DNA of 9,174 bases from Bacillota bacterium (GTDB taxonomy: Bacteria > Bacillota > Clostridia > Saccharofermentanales > Fastidiosipilaceae), in NCBI GenBank assembly GCA_023442635.1, contig JAEZYR010000093.1:1-9174 (forward strand). Direction: 5' to 3'. This document shows positions 1 to 6,125 of the stretch, piece by piece. The position numbers and the translations under genes are program-made. The notes below the pieces were generated by a model. The model made no database searches and was not told where the DNA came from. It was given only the letters and a program-made list of their open reading frames with translations. Position 1 is the first letter of the stretch, and the number at the start of each line of letters is the position of its first letter.

Positions 1-170
1 TCGCTCAAGGTACTGAGGTGCTGGTCTGCAACCGCAATAACATCGCCTCCCCGTCCGCCATCACCGCCATCGGGACCGCCATTCGGAATATACTTGGCTG
101 TATGAAAGCTGACAGCGCCATTACCACCATGGCCAGAAGCTATATCAATGCGCGCTCGATCAATAAACAT
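1..170 (-). CDS. obgE: Obg/CgtA GTPase, N-terminal part (runs off left edge)
   Basis: Ribosome-associated GTPase of the Obg family, involved in late 50S assembly and stress control. Only 56 codons are visible, all from the glycine-rich Obg fold. The translation starts MFIDRARIDIASGHGGNGAV and continues with the family signature NGGPDGGDGGRGGD at about residues 30-43; the GTPase domain lies outside the window. The ATG at 170 is preceded by AGGAG (about 179-183) at good spacing. It follows rpmA, as in many Firmicutes, but an intrinsic terminator (201-226) stands between them, so expression probably depends on read-through or on a promoter inside rpmA. Family assignment is very secure from the glycine pattern; the missing part is due only to the window edge. 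Confidence 0.96.
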   Translation of the reverse strand, partial: MFIDRARIDIASGHGGNGAVSFHTAKYIPNGGPDGGDGGRGGDVIAVADQHLSTLS

Positions 171-200
171 CTTGATTTCTCCTAAAAAGCCACATACAGA

Positions 201-226
201 AAAGGCCCAGACAATGCTGGGCCTTC
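201..226 (-). terminator. Intrinsic terminator between rpmA and obg
   Basis: On the minus strand there is a 9-bp perfect GC-rich stem (arms 217-225 and 202-210, AAGGCCCAG/CTGGGCCTT) with a 6-nt loop, followed by TTTTCTGT. It begins 20 nt after the rpmA stop and ends about 30 nt before the obg start. It probably sets a lower level of obg than of the ribosomal proteins by partial read-through. The plus strand also has a short A/T flank, but no plus-strand gene ends here. Confidence 0.8.
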
Positions 227-245
227 ATCCATCTCAAGCTCTTGC

Positions 246-548
246 TTAGGCGCTGGCGACCTCGGTTTCCTGCACGGGATAAACCGAAACCTGCTTGCGC
301 TTTTTGTCTTTGCGCTCAAAGCGAACCTTGCCCTCGATCAGTGCGAAGAGCGTATCGTCCTTGCCCTTGCCGACGTTGTTGCCAGGGTGGATCTTGGTGC
401 CGCGCTGACGGACGAGAATATTGCCCGCCAAAACAAATTGACCGTCACCACGCTTGGTGCCTAGGCGCTTGGACTCTGAATCGCGTCCGTTCTTGGTGCT
501 ACCGCCGCCCTTTTTGTGGGCCATGAGTTGAAGATCAAAACGAATCAT
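246..548 (-). CDS. rpmA: 50S ribosomal protein L27 with cleavable N-terminus
   Basis: Structural protein of the large ribosomal subunit; its N-terminus reaches the peptidyl transferase centre. The 100-residue product has the L27 core, including STKNGRDSESKRLGTKRGDG and the RQRGTKIHPG segment. The ATG at 548 is chosen because GGAGG (556-560) lies 7 nt upstream; a longer frame opening at 596 has no such site and would overlap prp. The first nine residues, MIRFDLQLM, precede AHKKGG. This matches the Firmicutes N-terminal extension removed by Prp between residues 9 and 10, although the usual LQFFA is LQLMA here. The gene is 13 nt downstream of prp, in the rplU transcription unit, and is followed by a terminator. 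Confidence 0.97.
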   Translation of the reverse strand: MIRFDLQLMAHKKGGGSTKNGRDSESKRLGTKRGDGQFVLAGNILVRQRGTKIHPGNNVGKGKDDTLFALIEGKVRFERKDKKRKQVSVYPVQETEVASA

Positions 549-561
549 CGTATAGCCTCCT

Positions 562-888
562 CTATTTCTCTTCCTGCACTTGCACGTAGGCCTCATAGCT
601 CAGACTGAGCTGTTCAAGTCCCAAAAGGCAAGTTCGCAGGAGCAACTGTACCTGTTCTTGATGAATCACCGCTGTATCGTGAACTTCGATGAGCAACTCA
701 CCCTCTGCCATCATAAGATCTACATCGACATCCAGAAGATCTGTAAGTGCTGAGTAGATCGTTGCAAAGAGGTTCGTGACTGCTGCGCATACGATATCTT
801 CACCAGCTGGTGCATAGTTCGCGTGACCGTGAGCCGAAATGGCCGTTATCTCGCCTTCAGAACCTCGTCGGACACGAACTTGGATCAC
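562..888 (-). CDS. prp: Prp, cysteine protease that processes ribosomal protein L27
   Basis: Ribosomal-processing cysteine protease (Prp/YsxB family, 108 residues, normal length). In Firmicutes it removes the short N-terminal extension of L27, which is essential for 50S function. The catalytic pair is visible: His22 in AHGHANY and Cys34 in GEDIVCAAV, the same positions reported for Prp of Staphylococcus aureus. It sits between rplU and rpmA, the standard place, next to its substrate. The start is GTG at 888; no better in-frame start exists because the frame upstream runs directly into the rplU stop (904-906), 15 nt away. No clear Shine-Dalgarno is seen, so translation is probably coupled to rplU. 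Confidence 0.95.
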   Translation of the reverse strand: MIQVRVRRGSEGEITAISAHGHANYAPAGEDIVCAAVTNLFATIYSALTDLLDVDVDLMMAEGELLIEVHDTAVIHQEQVQLLLRTCLLGLEQLSLSYEAYVQVQEEK

Positions 889-903
889 AGTGTCAAAGCC
901 AAA

Positions 904-1209
904 TTAAGCAATGCTGCGAATAGCCACACGCGTATAGGGCTGGCGATGACCCTTCTTGCGACGATAGCCTTTTTTGGACTTCATCTTGAAGATGACTAGC
1001 TTCTTGCCCTTGCCTTGGCGGATGACCTCGGCCTTGACGCTGGTGCCTTTGAGCTCGTTGCCAAATTTGGCACCTGACTCATCTGCAATAGCCAAAACAT
1101 CATCAAAAACGACCTCATCACCCACTTCTGCGTTGAGCTTCTCTACGAAAATCTCATCGCCGACGGCAACGCGGTATTGCTTGCCACCTGTACGAATAAT
1201 TGCGTACAT
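904..1209 (-). CDS. rplU: 50S ribosomal protein L21
   Basis: Large-subunit ribosomal protein L21, an early-assembly protein binding 23S rRNA. The 101-residue product starts MYAIIRTGGKQYRV, the L21 signature, and ends with the basic segment KMKSKKGYRRKKGHRQPYT typical of the C-terminus. The ATG at 1209 has a strong AAGGAGG (1219-1225). It is the first gene of rplU-prp-rpmA, preceded by a roughly 100-nt leader and a near-consensus promoter. It shares its reading frame with prp, separated only by a TAA and five codons. Confidence 0.98.
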   Translation of the reverse strand: MYAIIRTGGKQYRVAVGDEIFVEKLNAEVGDEVVFDDVLAIADESGAKFGNELKGTSVKAEVIRQGKGKKLVIFKMKSKKGYRRKKGHRQPYTRVAIRSIA

Positions 1210-1309
1210 CGTTCCTTACCTCCTTTTTGTTCGAAGCCTCGCCATCTCTAGGTTGCCATCAAACGCCGTGGCGCCTGGCATTGAAGACCCGAGTTGTGCG
1301 GGGAAACGT
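1210..1309 (-). promoter_or_regulatory. 5' leader of rplU, probable L21 leader
   Basis: About 100 nt separate the predicted transcription start (near 1309) from the rplU ATG. In Firmicutes this position commonly holds the L21 leader, an autoregulatory structured RNA. A TGCCA/TGGCA stem (1276-1280 with 1254-1258) enclosing a GC-rich segment is visible, followed by GATGGCGAGGCTTCGAAC and the ribosome binding site. The assignment rests mainly on position and partial structure; I could not check it against a covariance model. Confidence 0.5.
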
Positions 1310-1315
1310 CGTGAA

Positions 1316-1344
1316 AATTTATCATTTTTGAGCTTCTTTGTCAA
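1316..1344 (-). promoter_or_regulatory. Sigma-A-type promoter of rplU-prp-rpmA
   Basis: On the minus strand a perfect TTGACA -35 box (1339-1344) is separated by exactly 17 nt from TAAATT (1316-1321), with TG one base upstream of the -10, that is, an extended -10. The predicted start is near 1309. This is the best promoter match in the window and suits a strongly expressed ribosomal operon. Confidence 0.8.
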
Positions 1345-1416
1345 ACCGAAAGCTCTGTTTGGTGCGTCTGGGCATCCTCCTGAACCCTCTAGCGCTTGCG
1401 CCATCGTTCTGGGCTA

Positions 1417-2004
1417 TTACCAGCCTCTAGCTAGCCGCCGCGCTCGTTTCGCCTCGGCTCTAAGCTGACCTACCTGCTCTGCATGAAGCAGTTGCTCATA
1501 GGCCGCCTGGGTCGAGCGATCCAAATCCTCAACGGCAATACGCTCACCCGATCGAACTTCATAGTAGCCACCGTTTGGACTTTGGACAAAACTTTTCTGC
1601 TCGCGTATCAAGTCCGTTTGATAGCTGCCAGGCTTGTCTGGGCGTTCTTCGCGGATAGCGCGTATCTTTTGGGTGCGCTTCTGGGCTTCTTCGTAGCCTG
1701 CGACAGCCGTCTTGCGCCATGTTTCTCGCTCGCTTTCGCCCTTGTCTGAGCCCTTACTTTCTTTCGCCCTTGGGGCAAATCGCTCTAGACTCGTTTGGAT
1801 CTGCCCGACGGGCTCTTGCACCTTTTGGAGATGTTCTTGCAGAACCTTCACTTGCTTTTGCAGTAAGGCCGTCTGTGGCTCTAAACGATGCTGGAAGCGC
1901 TGCAAGGATCCCTGTAGGCGCATAACTTGAGCAGGCAAGGCCTTCAGTGCCTGGTAAGCTTCGATCGCCTGTCTTACTTGTTCTTGCAAATTCTCTAATG
2001 GCAT
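1417..2004 (-). CDS. Coiled-coil protein of unknown function
   Basis: A 195-residue soluble, highly charged protein that I do not recognise. Residues about 5-90 are Gln/Leu/Glu-rich with heptad-like spacing (for example LLQKQVKVLQEHLQKVQEP) and are very likely a coiled coil. A Lys/Ser/Glu-rich linker follows (about 90-110), then a second charged helical part. Near residues 145-170 is a short, apparently folded motif, NGGYYEVRSGERIAVEDLD. The C-terminus is basic (AKRARRLARGW). There is no signal peptide or membrane segment. The ATG at 2004 is preferred because GGAGGAAG (2011-2018) lies just upstream; an in-frame ATG at 2046 lacks a site. It lies between the metallo-hydrolase gene and the rplU promoter, and no terminator separates it clearly from rplU. 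Confidence 0.75.
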   Translation of the reverse strand: MPLENLQEQVRQAIEAYQALKALPAQVMRLQGSLQRFQHRLEPQTALLQKQVKVLQEHLQKVQEPVGQIQTSLERFAPRAKESKGSDKGESERETWRKTAVAGYEEAQKRTQKIRAIREERPDKPGSYQTDLIREQKSFVQSPNGGYYEVRSGERIAVEDLDRSTQAAYEQLLHAEQVGQLRAEAKRARRLARGW

Positions 2005-2049
2005 ATGCGACTTCCTCCATCTATAAGCATGTAGCATCAGCTGCATCTT

Positions 2050-2055
2050 ATTCTA
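2050..2055 (-). promoter_or_regulatory. Possible -10 box for the coiled-coil gene
   Basis: TAGAAT on the minus strand differs from TATAAT in one base and would place the transcript start near 2043, about 40 nt ahead of the ATG at 2004. No good -35 box is seen at 16-18 nt. The surrounding 2047-2258 interval otherwise shows only an imperfect hairpin (about 2070-2098) and no convincing gene. Confidence 0.3.
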
Positions 2056-2258
2056 GCGCAGTTCCTTGCTAGGAGGCTTAACCTAAAAACTTAGCCTTCT
2101 AGACAAAACGAGTAGCCTCAAATGGCATCCTCTTTTGCCAAGAACTTGCTAGCCCCAGGTCGCTGTCCTTTTGCCGAGCCTCGTCCGTGACGCAAGCCAA
2201 GGGGTCTGAATTGGGCATCCAAGCCCCAAGATCGCCAGCGTCTGTGCTTCGCTCTTGT

Positions 2259-3020
2259 TCAGAGTTCAAAGACAGCAGGTTCACCTGGCTCGATCATGGC
2301 CAATAGCATGGTTCCGCGTTGCGCAGGATCCCCAGCCAAGCGCGCCTCAAGCTGACTCGGCAAACGCTCTCCCCCATTCAGATGCATGGGCACAAGAAAG
2401 CGCGGGTGCATCTGCTGCAAAAAAAGCAAACAGCCATCATAGGCCATATCGCCCAAGCGAGCGTCCAGGGGCACAAAGGCCAGGGTTGGTTCTGCTTCAG
2501 CCTTACCAGGCAGGCTGGCCTTGATTTGAGACAGGATCTGCGTATAGGCATAACGTACGGCTTCGCTATTCTCATCCTGCCAATCCCAGCAGTTAAGATC
2601 GCCTGCATGATAGATGCTGAGCTCACCGCACTGCAGCAAAAATGCGACACCCTCATCGGTAGATGGGAAGGTCATTAACTGTGCTGTTTCGTCACCCAAG
2701 CCCGTTAACTCATAGCACTTCTGGGGCTGTATATAAATAATTTGGCGATTGGGCGTTAAGGTTACTCGACTAGCTCTCACACGCTCTTCGCAGCTGCTGT
2801 CGAGGTAGTAATAAACAGGGCCACCATGGGGGTAGGTCAGAATTTCATCATTCCAGTGATCATAGTGGCTATGCGAAGTGAAAAAGAATAAGGGCCGCTG
2901 ATCTTCAAACGATCCCTGCATCACAGCAGCGGGATCACTGTACCAGTCAAAAACCAAGATAAATTGCTCTGTATCCACTCGGAAGCCCGAATGATCCAGG
3001 TAGCGAATCTGCACCTGCAT
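2259..3020 (-). CDS. MBL-fold (UlaG-like) metal-dependent hydrolase
   Basis: Metallo-beta-lactamase-fold hydrolase of 253 residues; substrate unknown. The metal-binding motif is FTSHSHYDHWND, giving His50, His52, Asp54 and His55. Further ligands are probably His138/Asp141 in IYHAGDLNCWDW and the late His in VPMHLNGG. The FPSTDEGVAF segment before HAGD is typical of UlaG-like and L-ascorbate-6-phosphate-lactonase-like proteins in Firmicutes, though the family also includes uncharacterised enzymes. The ATG at 3020 is chosen because GGAGG lies 8 nt upstream; an upstream in-frame ATG at 3035 overlaps that same site and is unlikely. It is cytoplasmic, with no signal peptide. It lies 78 nt after the ApbE gene on the same strand and may be co-transcribed. 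Confidence 0.88.
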   Translation of the reverse strand: MQVQIRYLDHSGFRVDTEQFILVFDWYSDPAAVMQGSFEDQRPLFFFTSHSHYDHWNDEILTYPHGGPVYYYLDSSCEERVRASRVTLTPNRQIIYIQPQKCYELTGLGDETAQLMTFPSTDEGVAFLLQCGELSIYHAGDLNCWDWQDENSEAVRYAYTQILSQIKASLPGKAEAEPTLAFVPLDARLGDMAYDGCLLFLQQMHPRFLVPMHLNGGERLPSQLEARLAGDPAQRGTMLLAMIEPGEPAVFEL

Positions 3021-3098
3021 GCCTATTTCCTCCATTTCAGTTAGTTTATCGTAACTTATTCAAAGCGTCTCGAGCATCACCTAAGCTACAAGGCAGGC

Positions 3099-4256
3099 TT
3101 ATCTTTTGAGATATTGGGCAAAATGCCGACTGTAGCTCGTCTTTTGGCCATCGAACCAGACGGCTGCATAAGCCTCACCCAGATCTTCAAGCAAGCGCTC
3201 GCCTTCGGCCTGGCTCAGTGTAAAAAGCGCTGTGCTATAGGCATCGGCCACCGCACTGTCAGGACCTACCACGGTCACCGCATCATGGATCTGAGCTGGA
3301 TAGCCTGTTTTAGCGTCCAAAATGTGGTTATAGCGCCGCCCATTCACTTCAAAATAGCGCTCATAGTTACCGCTGGTTACAGCGGCCACATCATGTAGGG
3401 CTAAGGAAAGCCTTGTGGCCTGGCTATCTTGTGACAGAGGTTCTCGAAGGCCAACCAGCCAGGGCTCAGCTTCTCCGTCTCGAAAGCCTCGGCAAACAAT
3501 ATTGCCACCTGCGCTCAGCAAAAAATGCTTCAGGCCAGCAGCTTGGAGTTCTTTTGCAGCCTGTTCAGCTGCCCAGCCTTTGGCAATGCTGCCCAAATCA
3601 AGTTTGAGATCGGCCTTGCCATAGCGAACCGTCTTCTGATCAGGGTCTAATATGAGCTCGTTGAGATCAGCTGTCTGCAAGATCTGTTTTACCTCCTCGG
3701 CAGAAGGCAAAGCGGCCTCCCCCCTCTCAGCCGCCTGCTCGCCAGCTTCTTGCCAACGATCCTGCAAACGCCCTAATCCTATGTTTAAGGCTCCCTTCGT
3801 TTGCTCATGCCACTTTTTGCCCTGCCATAAGCGCTCAAAAAGTTCGTCGGGAACTTTGAGGGCCACTTCGGGGTGGCGTTCATTGAGGCGGTAAAGATTG
3901 ATCTCATCTTTTTGGGAGCTTTCACGAAAGGCACTAAAAAGCTCATCCCAAGACTTCAAATGGCTTTCTAGCTGCTCCATCCAAGGCTTAATCGTCTGCC
4001 CTTCTGGCAAAACAGCAATCAACTCGGTTACCGTATCAAAATAGCCCAACATTTGGCTGTTCTCTCGATGCCACTGGCCTTTGGCTGCATGCTGTATGCC
4101 CCCCTCTGCCTTTGAGCCTGGCTGCTGACATGCTGACAAAACAAGCAGCAGACTGGCAAGTAGGCTCAGCAGCAGCTGGCCATTTCGGCTAGATGATCTT
4201 TTGCCGCCTGACCTTTGGGTGAAAAAATTTCGCAAAAAAGTTCTGCTTTTTAGCAT
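3099..4256 (-). CDS. apbE: ApbE lipoprotein, FAD:protein FMN transferase
   Basis: Covalently attaches FMN from FAD to Ser/Thr residues of extracytosolic redox proteins. A basic n-region of about 26 residues and a hydrophobic stretch end in a lipobox, LSAC, with Cys43 as the lipidation site, so it is anchored outside the membrane. Family motifs are in order: LDLGSIAKGWAAE (219-231), SAGGNI (248-253), VTSGNYERYF (293-302), NHILDAKTGYPA (310-321), and DAYSTALF (338-345) with the metal-binding Asp338 and Thr342. The usual G-x-FDIT-type motif reads GALNIG (155-160), a variation worth noting. The ATG at 4256 overlaps the end of the upstream membrane-protein gene by 7 nt, implying translational coupling. 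Same role as FmnB in Listeria flavin-based electron transfer. Confidence 0.95.
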   Translation of the reverse strand: MLKSRTFLRNFFTQRSGGKRSSSRNGQLLLSLLASLLLVLSACQQPGSKAEGGIQHAAKGQWHRENSQMLGYFDTVTELIAVLPEGQTIKPWMEQLESHLKSWDELFSAFRESSQKDEINLYRLNERHPEVALKVPDELFERLWQGKKWHEQTKGALNIGLGRLQDRWQEAGEQAAERGEAALPSAEEVKQILQTADLNELILDPDQKTVRYGKADLKLDLGSIAKGWAAEQAAKELQAAGLKHFLLSAGGNIVCRGFRDGEAEPWLVGLREPLSQDSQATRLSLALHDVAAVTSGNYERYFEVNGRRYNHILDAKTGYPAQIHDAVTVVGPDSAVADAYSTALFTLSQAEGERLLEDLGEAYAAVWFDGQKTSYSRHFAQYLKR

Positions 4257-4849
4257 TTTCTTGACTTCTCTCTTTTGTGTTTTTTATCCCATTCCGTTGT
4301 CTCCATAACGCCAAGCCTCCCTCCGTCTCGTTGCTTGTCCACGTGCTGAAGCAAGGGGATAGCGGCGCGGAGCAAGGTCACGGTGAGCAAGCCCGTCAAG
4401 ACAGCAAAGACAATTAAGATCGGCACAAACCAAACAACCGCAATCGAAGGGTAGTACAGCTGCAAAAAGAGGTACTGTCCAGCATTGTGAGCTAGAGCGC
4501 CACCCACGCTCAGCAAGAGATAAGAACTTTGGCAGCGTTTGAGCAAAAGCATGACCCCGACAGAGAGCAAGCCGCCCACCAAAGAAAGTAAGCCAGCTAG
4601 CAGACCTCGACTTAACAAAGCAAAGGCAGCTTTGAGGATGGCTAAAAGAAGGGCTGACGGGCCTCCCAAGAAAAACAGACCGTACATCACCGCCATGTTA
4701 GCTAAGCCAATATGCAAGGGTACAGGCGCTGGCAAGGGCGGTAAGATGCCTTCTAGCCACTGTAGGCAAATGGCCAAGGCCAGCAAAAGTGCCAGCAGAA
4801 CCAGCTGCCGCGTCGTCAAAGTGCGCCTTTTGCACCCTTTAGCGGACAA
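4250..4849 (-). CDS. Gx transporter / HepPP synthase subunit I-like membrane protein (EetB-like)
   Basis: A 199-residue polytopic membrane protein with about five hydrophobic segments, beginning LVLLALLLALAICLQWLEGI (about 16-35) and then PLHIGLANMAVMYGLFFLGG and AILKAAFALLSRG. The pattern fits the Gx transporter/heptaprenyl diphosphate synthase component I family (Pfam Hpre_diP_synt_I), whose members next to NusG-II and ApbE genes include EetB of Listeria. Despite the name it is unlikely to be a prenyl synthase itself. The C-terminal 30 residues are charged and cytoplasmic. The start is TTG at 4849, supported by GGAGGTG (4854-4860). It overlaps the upstream gene by 11 nt and apbE by 7 nt, so all three are translationally linked. 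Confidence 0.88.
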   Translation of the reverse strand: MSAKGCKRRTLTTRQLVLLALLLALAICLQWLEGILPPLPAPVPLHIGLANMAVMYGLFFLGGPSALLLAILKAAFALLSRGLLAGLLSLVGGLLSVGVMLLLKRCQSSYLLLSVGGALAHNAGQYLFLQLYYPSIAVVWFVPILIVFAVLTGLLTVTLLRAAIPLLQHVDKQRDGGRLGVMETTEWDKKHKREKSRKC

Positions 4850-5267
4850 TATCCACCTCCGGCAAAGTAGCCTCCGCCTTTTCAGCTACCACAGTCAGGA
4901 GCATTTCATTCGGCAAGCAGGCCGCGAACTGACCTGGTCGTCTGACTTTCCCCATGTGTATACACAGTTTGTCTGGACAATCGGATTCGACGAAGGCCAG
5001 CGAGCCGTCTTCGTAGCGATGAAAACGCACGCCTGGGTGTGCGTCATACACAAAGTCTCTAGCCTGTCCTGGTACCATCGGGATCCGATCCAACTCCTGG
5101 TTTTTGAGTTGGATAACCGCATAGAGCCGACCTGAGCTTTGGGCTTCATGCTGCCGCAAAAAGAGAGCCCAGATCGAGGCCAGGAGCAGTAGAATAAGGA
5201 TAATAATGAGGTCTCGCCGCTGCCAGAATCTGGCCTTGGCCTCTCCAGACGCATTCTTTCTTTGCAT
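4839..5267 (-). CDS. NusG domain II membrane-anchored protein (EetA-like)
   Basis: A small single-pass protein (142 residues) with an external NusG domain II. A basic N-terminus ending QRRD is followed by a membrane segment, LIIILILLLLASIWALFL (20-37), then the domain with the hallmark cysteines Cys97 and Cys102 in DCPDKLCIHMGKV and Cys117 in AACLPNEMLLTV. Homologues (EetA) pair with Gx proteins and ApbE in flavin-based extracellular electron transfer loci; their exact role is not settled. The start is uncertain: ATG at 5267 gives the usual family length, while the frame extends to a TTG at 5309; neither has a clear Shine-Dalgarno. First gene of the three-gene unit, diverging from the UPF0340 gene. 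Confidence 0.9.
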   Translation of the reverse strand: MQRKNASGEAKARFWQRRDLIIILILLLLASIWALFLRQHEAQSSGRLYAVIQLKNQELDRIPMVPGQARDFVYDAHPGVRFHRYEDGSLAFVESDCPDKLCIHMGKVRRPGQFAACLPNEMLLTVVAEKAEATLPEVDIVR

Positions 5268-5341
5268 GACGAATATTTTAAGCGATTCTGCTTCATCTGT
5301 TTGTCCCAAGCGTATAAGCTTAGCCTAACGAGGAGGTTTCG
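5268..5341. promoter_or_regulatory. Divergent intergenic region, NusG-II gene / UPF0340 gene
   Basis: This short gap must hold start signals for both directions. On the plus strand TATAAG (5313-5318) is a reasonable -10 but lacks a good -35; AGGAGG (5331-5336) is a strong ribosome binding site for the gene at 5342. On the minus strand TTATAC (overlapping the same bases) and TAAAAT (5275-5280) are weak -10 candidates. If TAAAAT is used, the transcript would start almost at the ATG at 5267, a nearly leaderless message, which would explain the missing Shine-Dalgarno. Confidence 0.35.
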
Positions 5342-5989
5342 ATGTCTAAAACAATGCCTAGGCCAACAACATGCGCCCCAACAGGCGAAAACCTGGGGCA
5401 TCTCCCTCAGCATAAGGAGCGTTGTGAACTGTCTGAGGATAAAGTCAGTCTTTATAGCGAGCAACTCTTGGCGCTGCTGCAAGAGCTGCTAGAAAAAGCA
5501 GGTCAGCTGCGGCATCGTCGTCCCTTGCTCGTCGTGGGTTGTTCGACTTCTGAGATCGTAGGTGGACAAATTGGCCAACTGTCTTGCTTTAACTTAGGTC
5601 AAGAGCTCGCTCAGTGCTTAGTTACTTTTGCAAAAGAGCATGAAGTGGATATCGCGGTGCAATGCTGCGAACATCTTAACCGCGCCCTTGTCCTGCCAGC
5701 CGATGTGGCCTCGGCTCGTCAATATACCGAAGTCACGGCCGTGCCCTGGCAACATGCTGGCGGTTCTTTGGCCACGGCCTATTTTGAGCTGCTACCCGAT
5801 CCTGTTTTGGTTGAAAGCGTCGAGGCTGATCTCGGCTTAGACCTTGGCCAAACCCTCATCGGCATGCACCTCAAGCGCGTAGCCGTGCCCCTGCGCTTGC
5901 AGGATGACAAACTCGGGGAGGCCATCATCACGGCAGCAAAGACAAGACCGCCTCTTGTTGGTGGTGCGAGAGCGCGCTACGAGCGCTAA
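5342..5989 (+). CDS. UPF0340 family protein (YwlG-like)
   Basis: Conserved Firmicutes protein of the TIGR01440/UPF0340 (DUF436) family; no established biochemical function. Diagnostic segments are LLVVGCSTSEIVGGQIG (62-78), VQCCEHLNRALVLP (106-119), AGGSLATAYF (139-148), VEADLGLDLGQTLIGMHLKRVAVP (about 160-183), and the C-terminal TRPPLVGGARARY. At 215 residues it is longer than the usual size by an N-terminal extension of about 30 residues, but the ATG at 5342 has AGGAGG at ideal spacing and is well supported. It is soluble, with no signal peptide. It is a single-gene unit facing away from the NusG-II gene and ends in a strong terminator. Confidence 0.93.
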   Translation: MSKTMPRPTTCAPTGENLGHLPQHKERCELSEDKVSLYSEQLLALLQELLEKAGQLRHRRPLLVVGCSTSEIVGGQIGQLSCFNLGQELAQCLVTFAKEHEVDIAVQCCEHLNRALVLPADVASARQYTEVTAVPWQHAGGSLATAYFELLPDPVLVESVEADLGLDLGQTLIGMHLKRVAVPLRLQDDKLGEAIITAAKTRPPLVGGARARYER

Positions 5990-5997
5990 CCCACGAA

Positions 5998-6038
5998 GGC
6001 GGCTTTCTCCCTGGCAAGGGCTGACCCTAGAAGCCGCC
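5998..6038 (+). other. Hairpin in the 3' UTR of the UPF0340 gene
   Basis: A perfect 8-bp GC-rich stem, GGCGGCTT (5998-6005) with AAGCCGCC (6031-6038), begins 9 nt after the stop codon. Its 25-nt loop can fold internally in two exclusive ways (CCCT with AGGG, or AGGG with CCCT). It has no T tract, so it is not itself a terminator; the true terminator lies 28 nt further on. Confidence 0.5.
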
Positions 6039-6065
6039 ACACGAGAAGTCATCAACATTTCAACT

Positions 6066-6099
6066 AAAAAGTCTCGCCATTGGATGGGCGAGACTTTTT
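6066..6099. terminator. Bidirectional intrinsic terminator
   Basis: A 13-bp perfect stem, AAAAAGTCTCGCC (6066-6078) and GGCGAGACTTTTT (6087-6099), with an 8-nt loop, has T5 on the exit side in both directions. It serves the convergent transcripts of the UPF0340 gene (plus) and the nucleotidyltransferase gene (minus, stop at 6126). Confidence 0.92.
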
Positions 6100-6125
6100 G
6101 CATAAAGATGCAAGCAGCAACTGGT

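Noticed and set aside
974..1468. 164-codon plus-strand open frame
   Set aside because: It is antisense to rplU and its promoter/leader; Ser/Pro/Leu-rich translation typical of a shadow frame.
2099..2284. 61-codon minus-strand frame after the MBL gene
   Set aside because: GTG start inside the MBL gene without a ribosome binding site, and no recognisable sequence; the gap is better left as intergenic.
4539..5135. 198-codon plus-strand open frame
   Set aside because: It lies antisense to the Gx and NusG-II genes, which have family motifs and ribosome binding sites; its translation is basic and low in recognisable structure.
4895..5482. 195-codon minus-strand frame across the divergent intergenic region
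   Set aside because: It overlaps the NusG-II gene in another frame and runs antisense into the well-supported UPF0340 gene; no motif.
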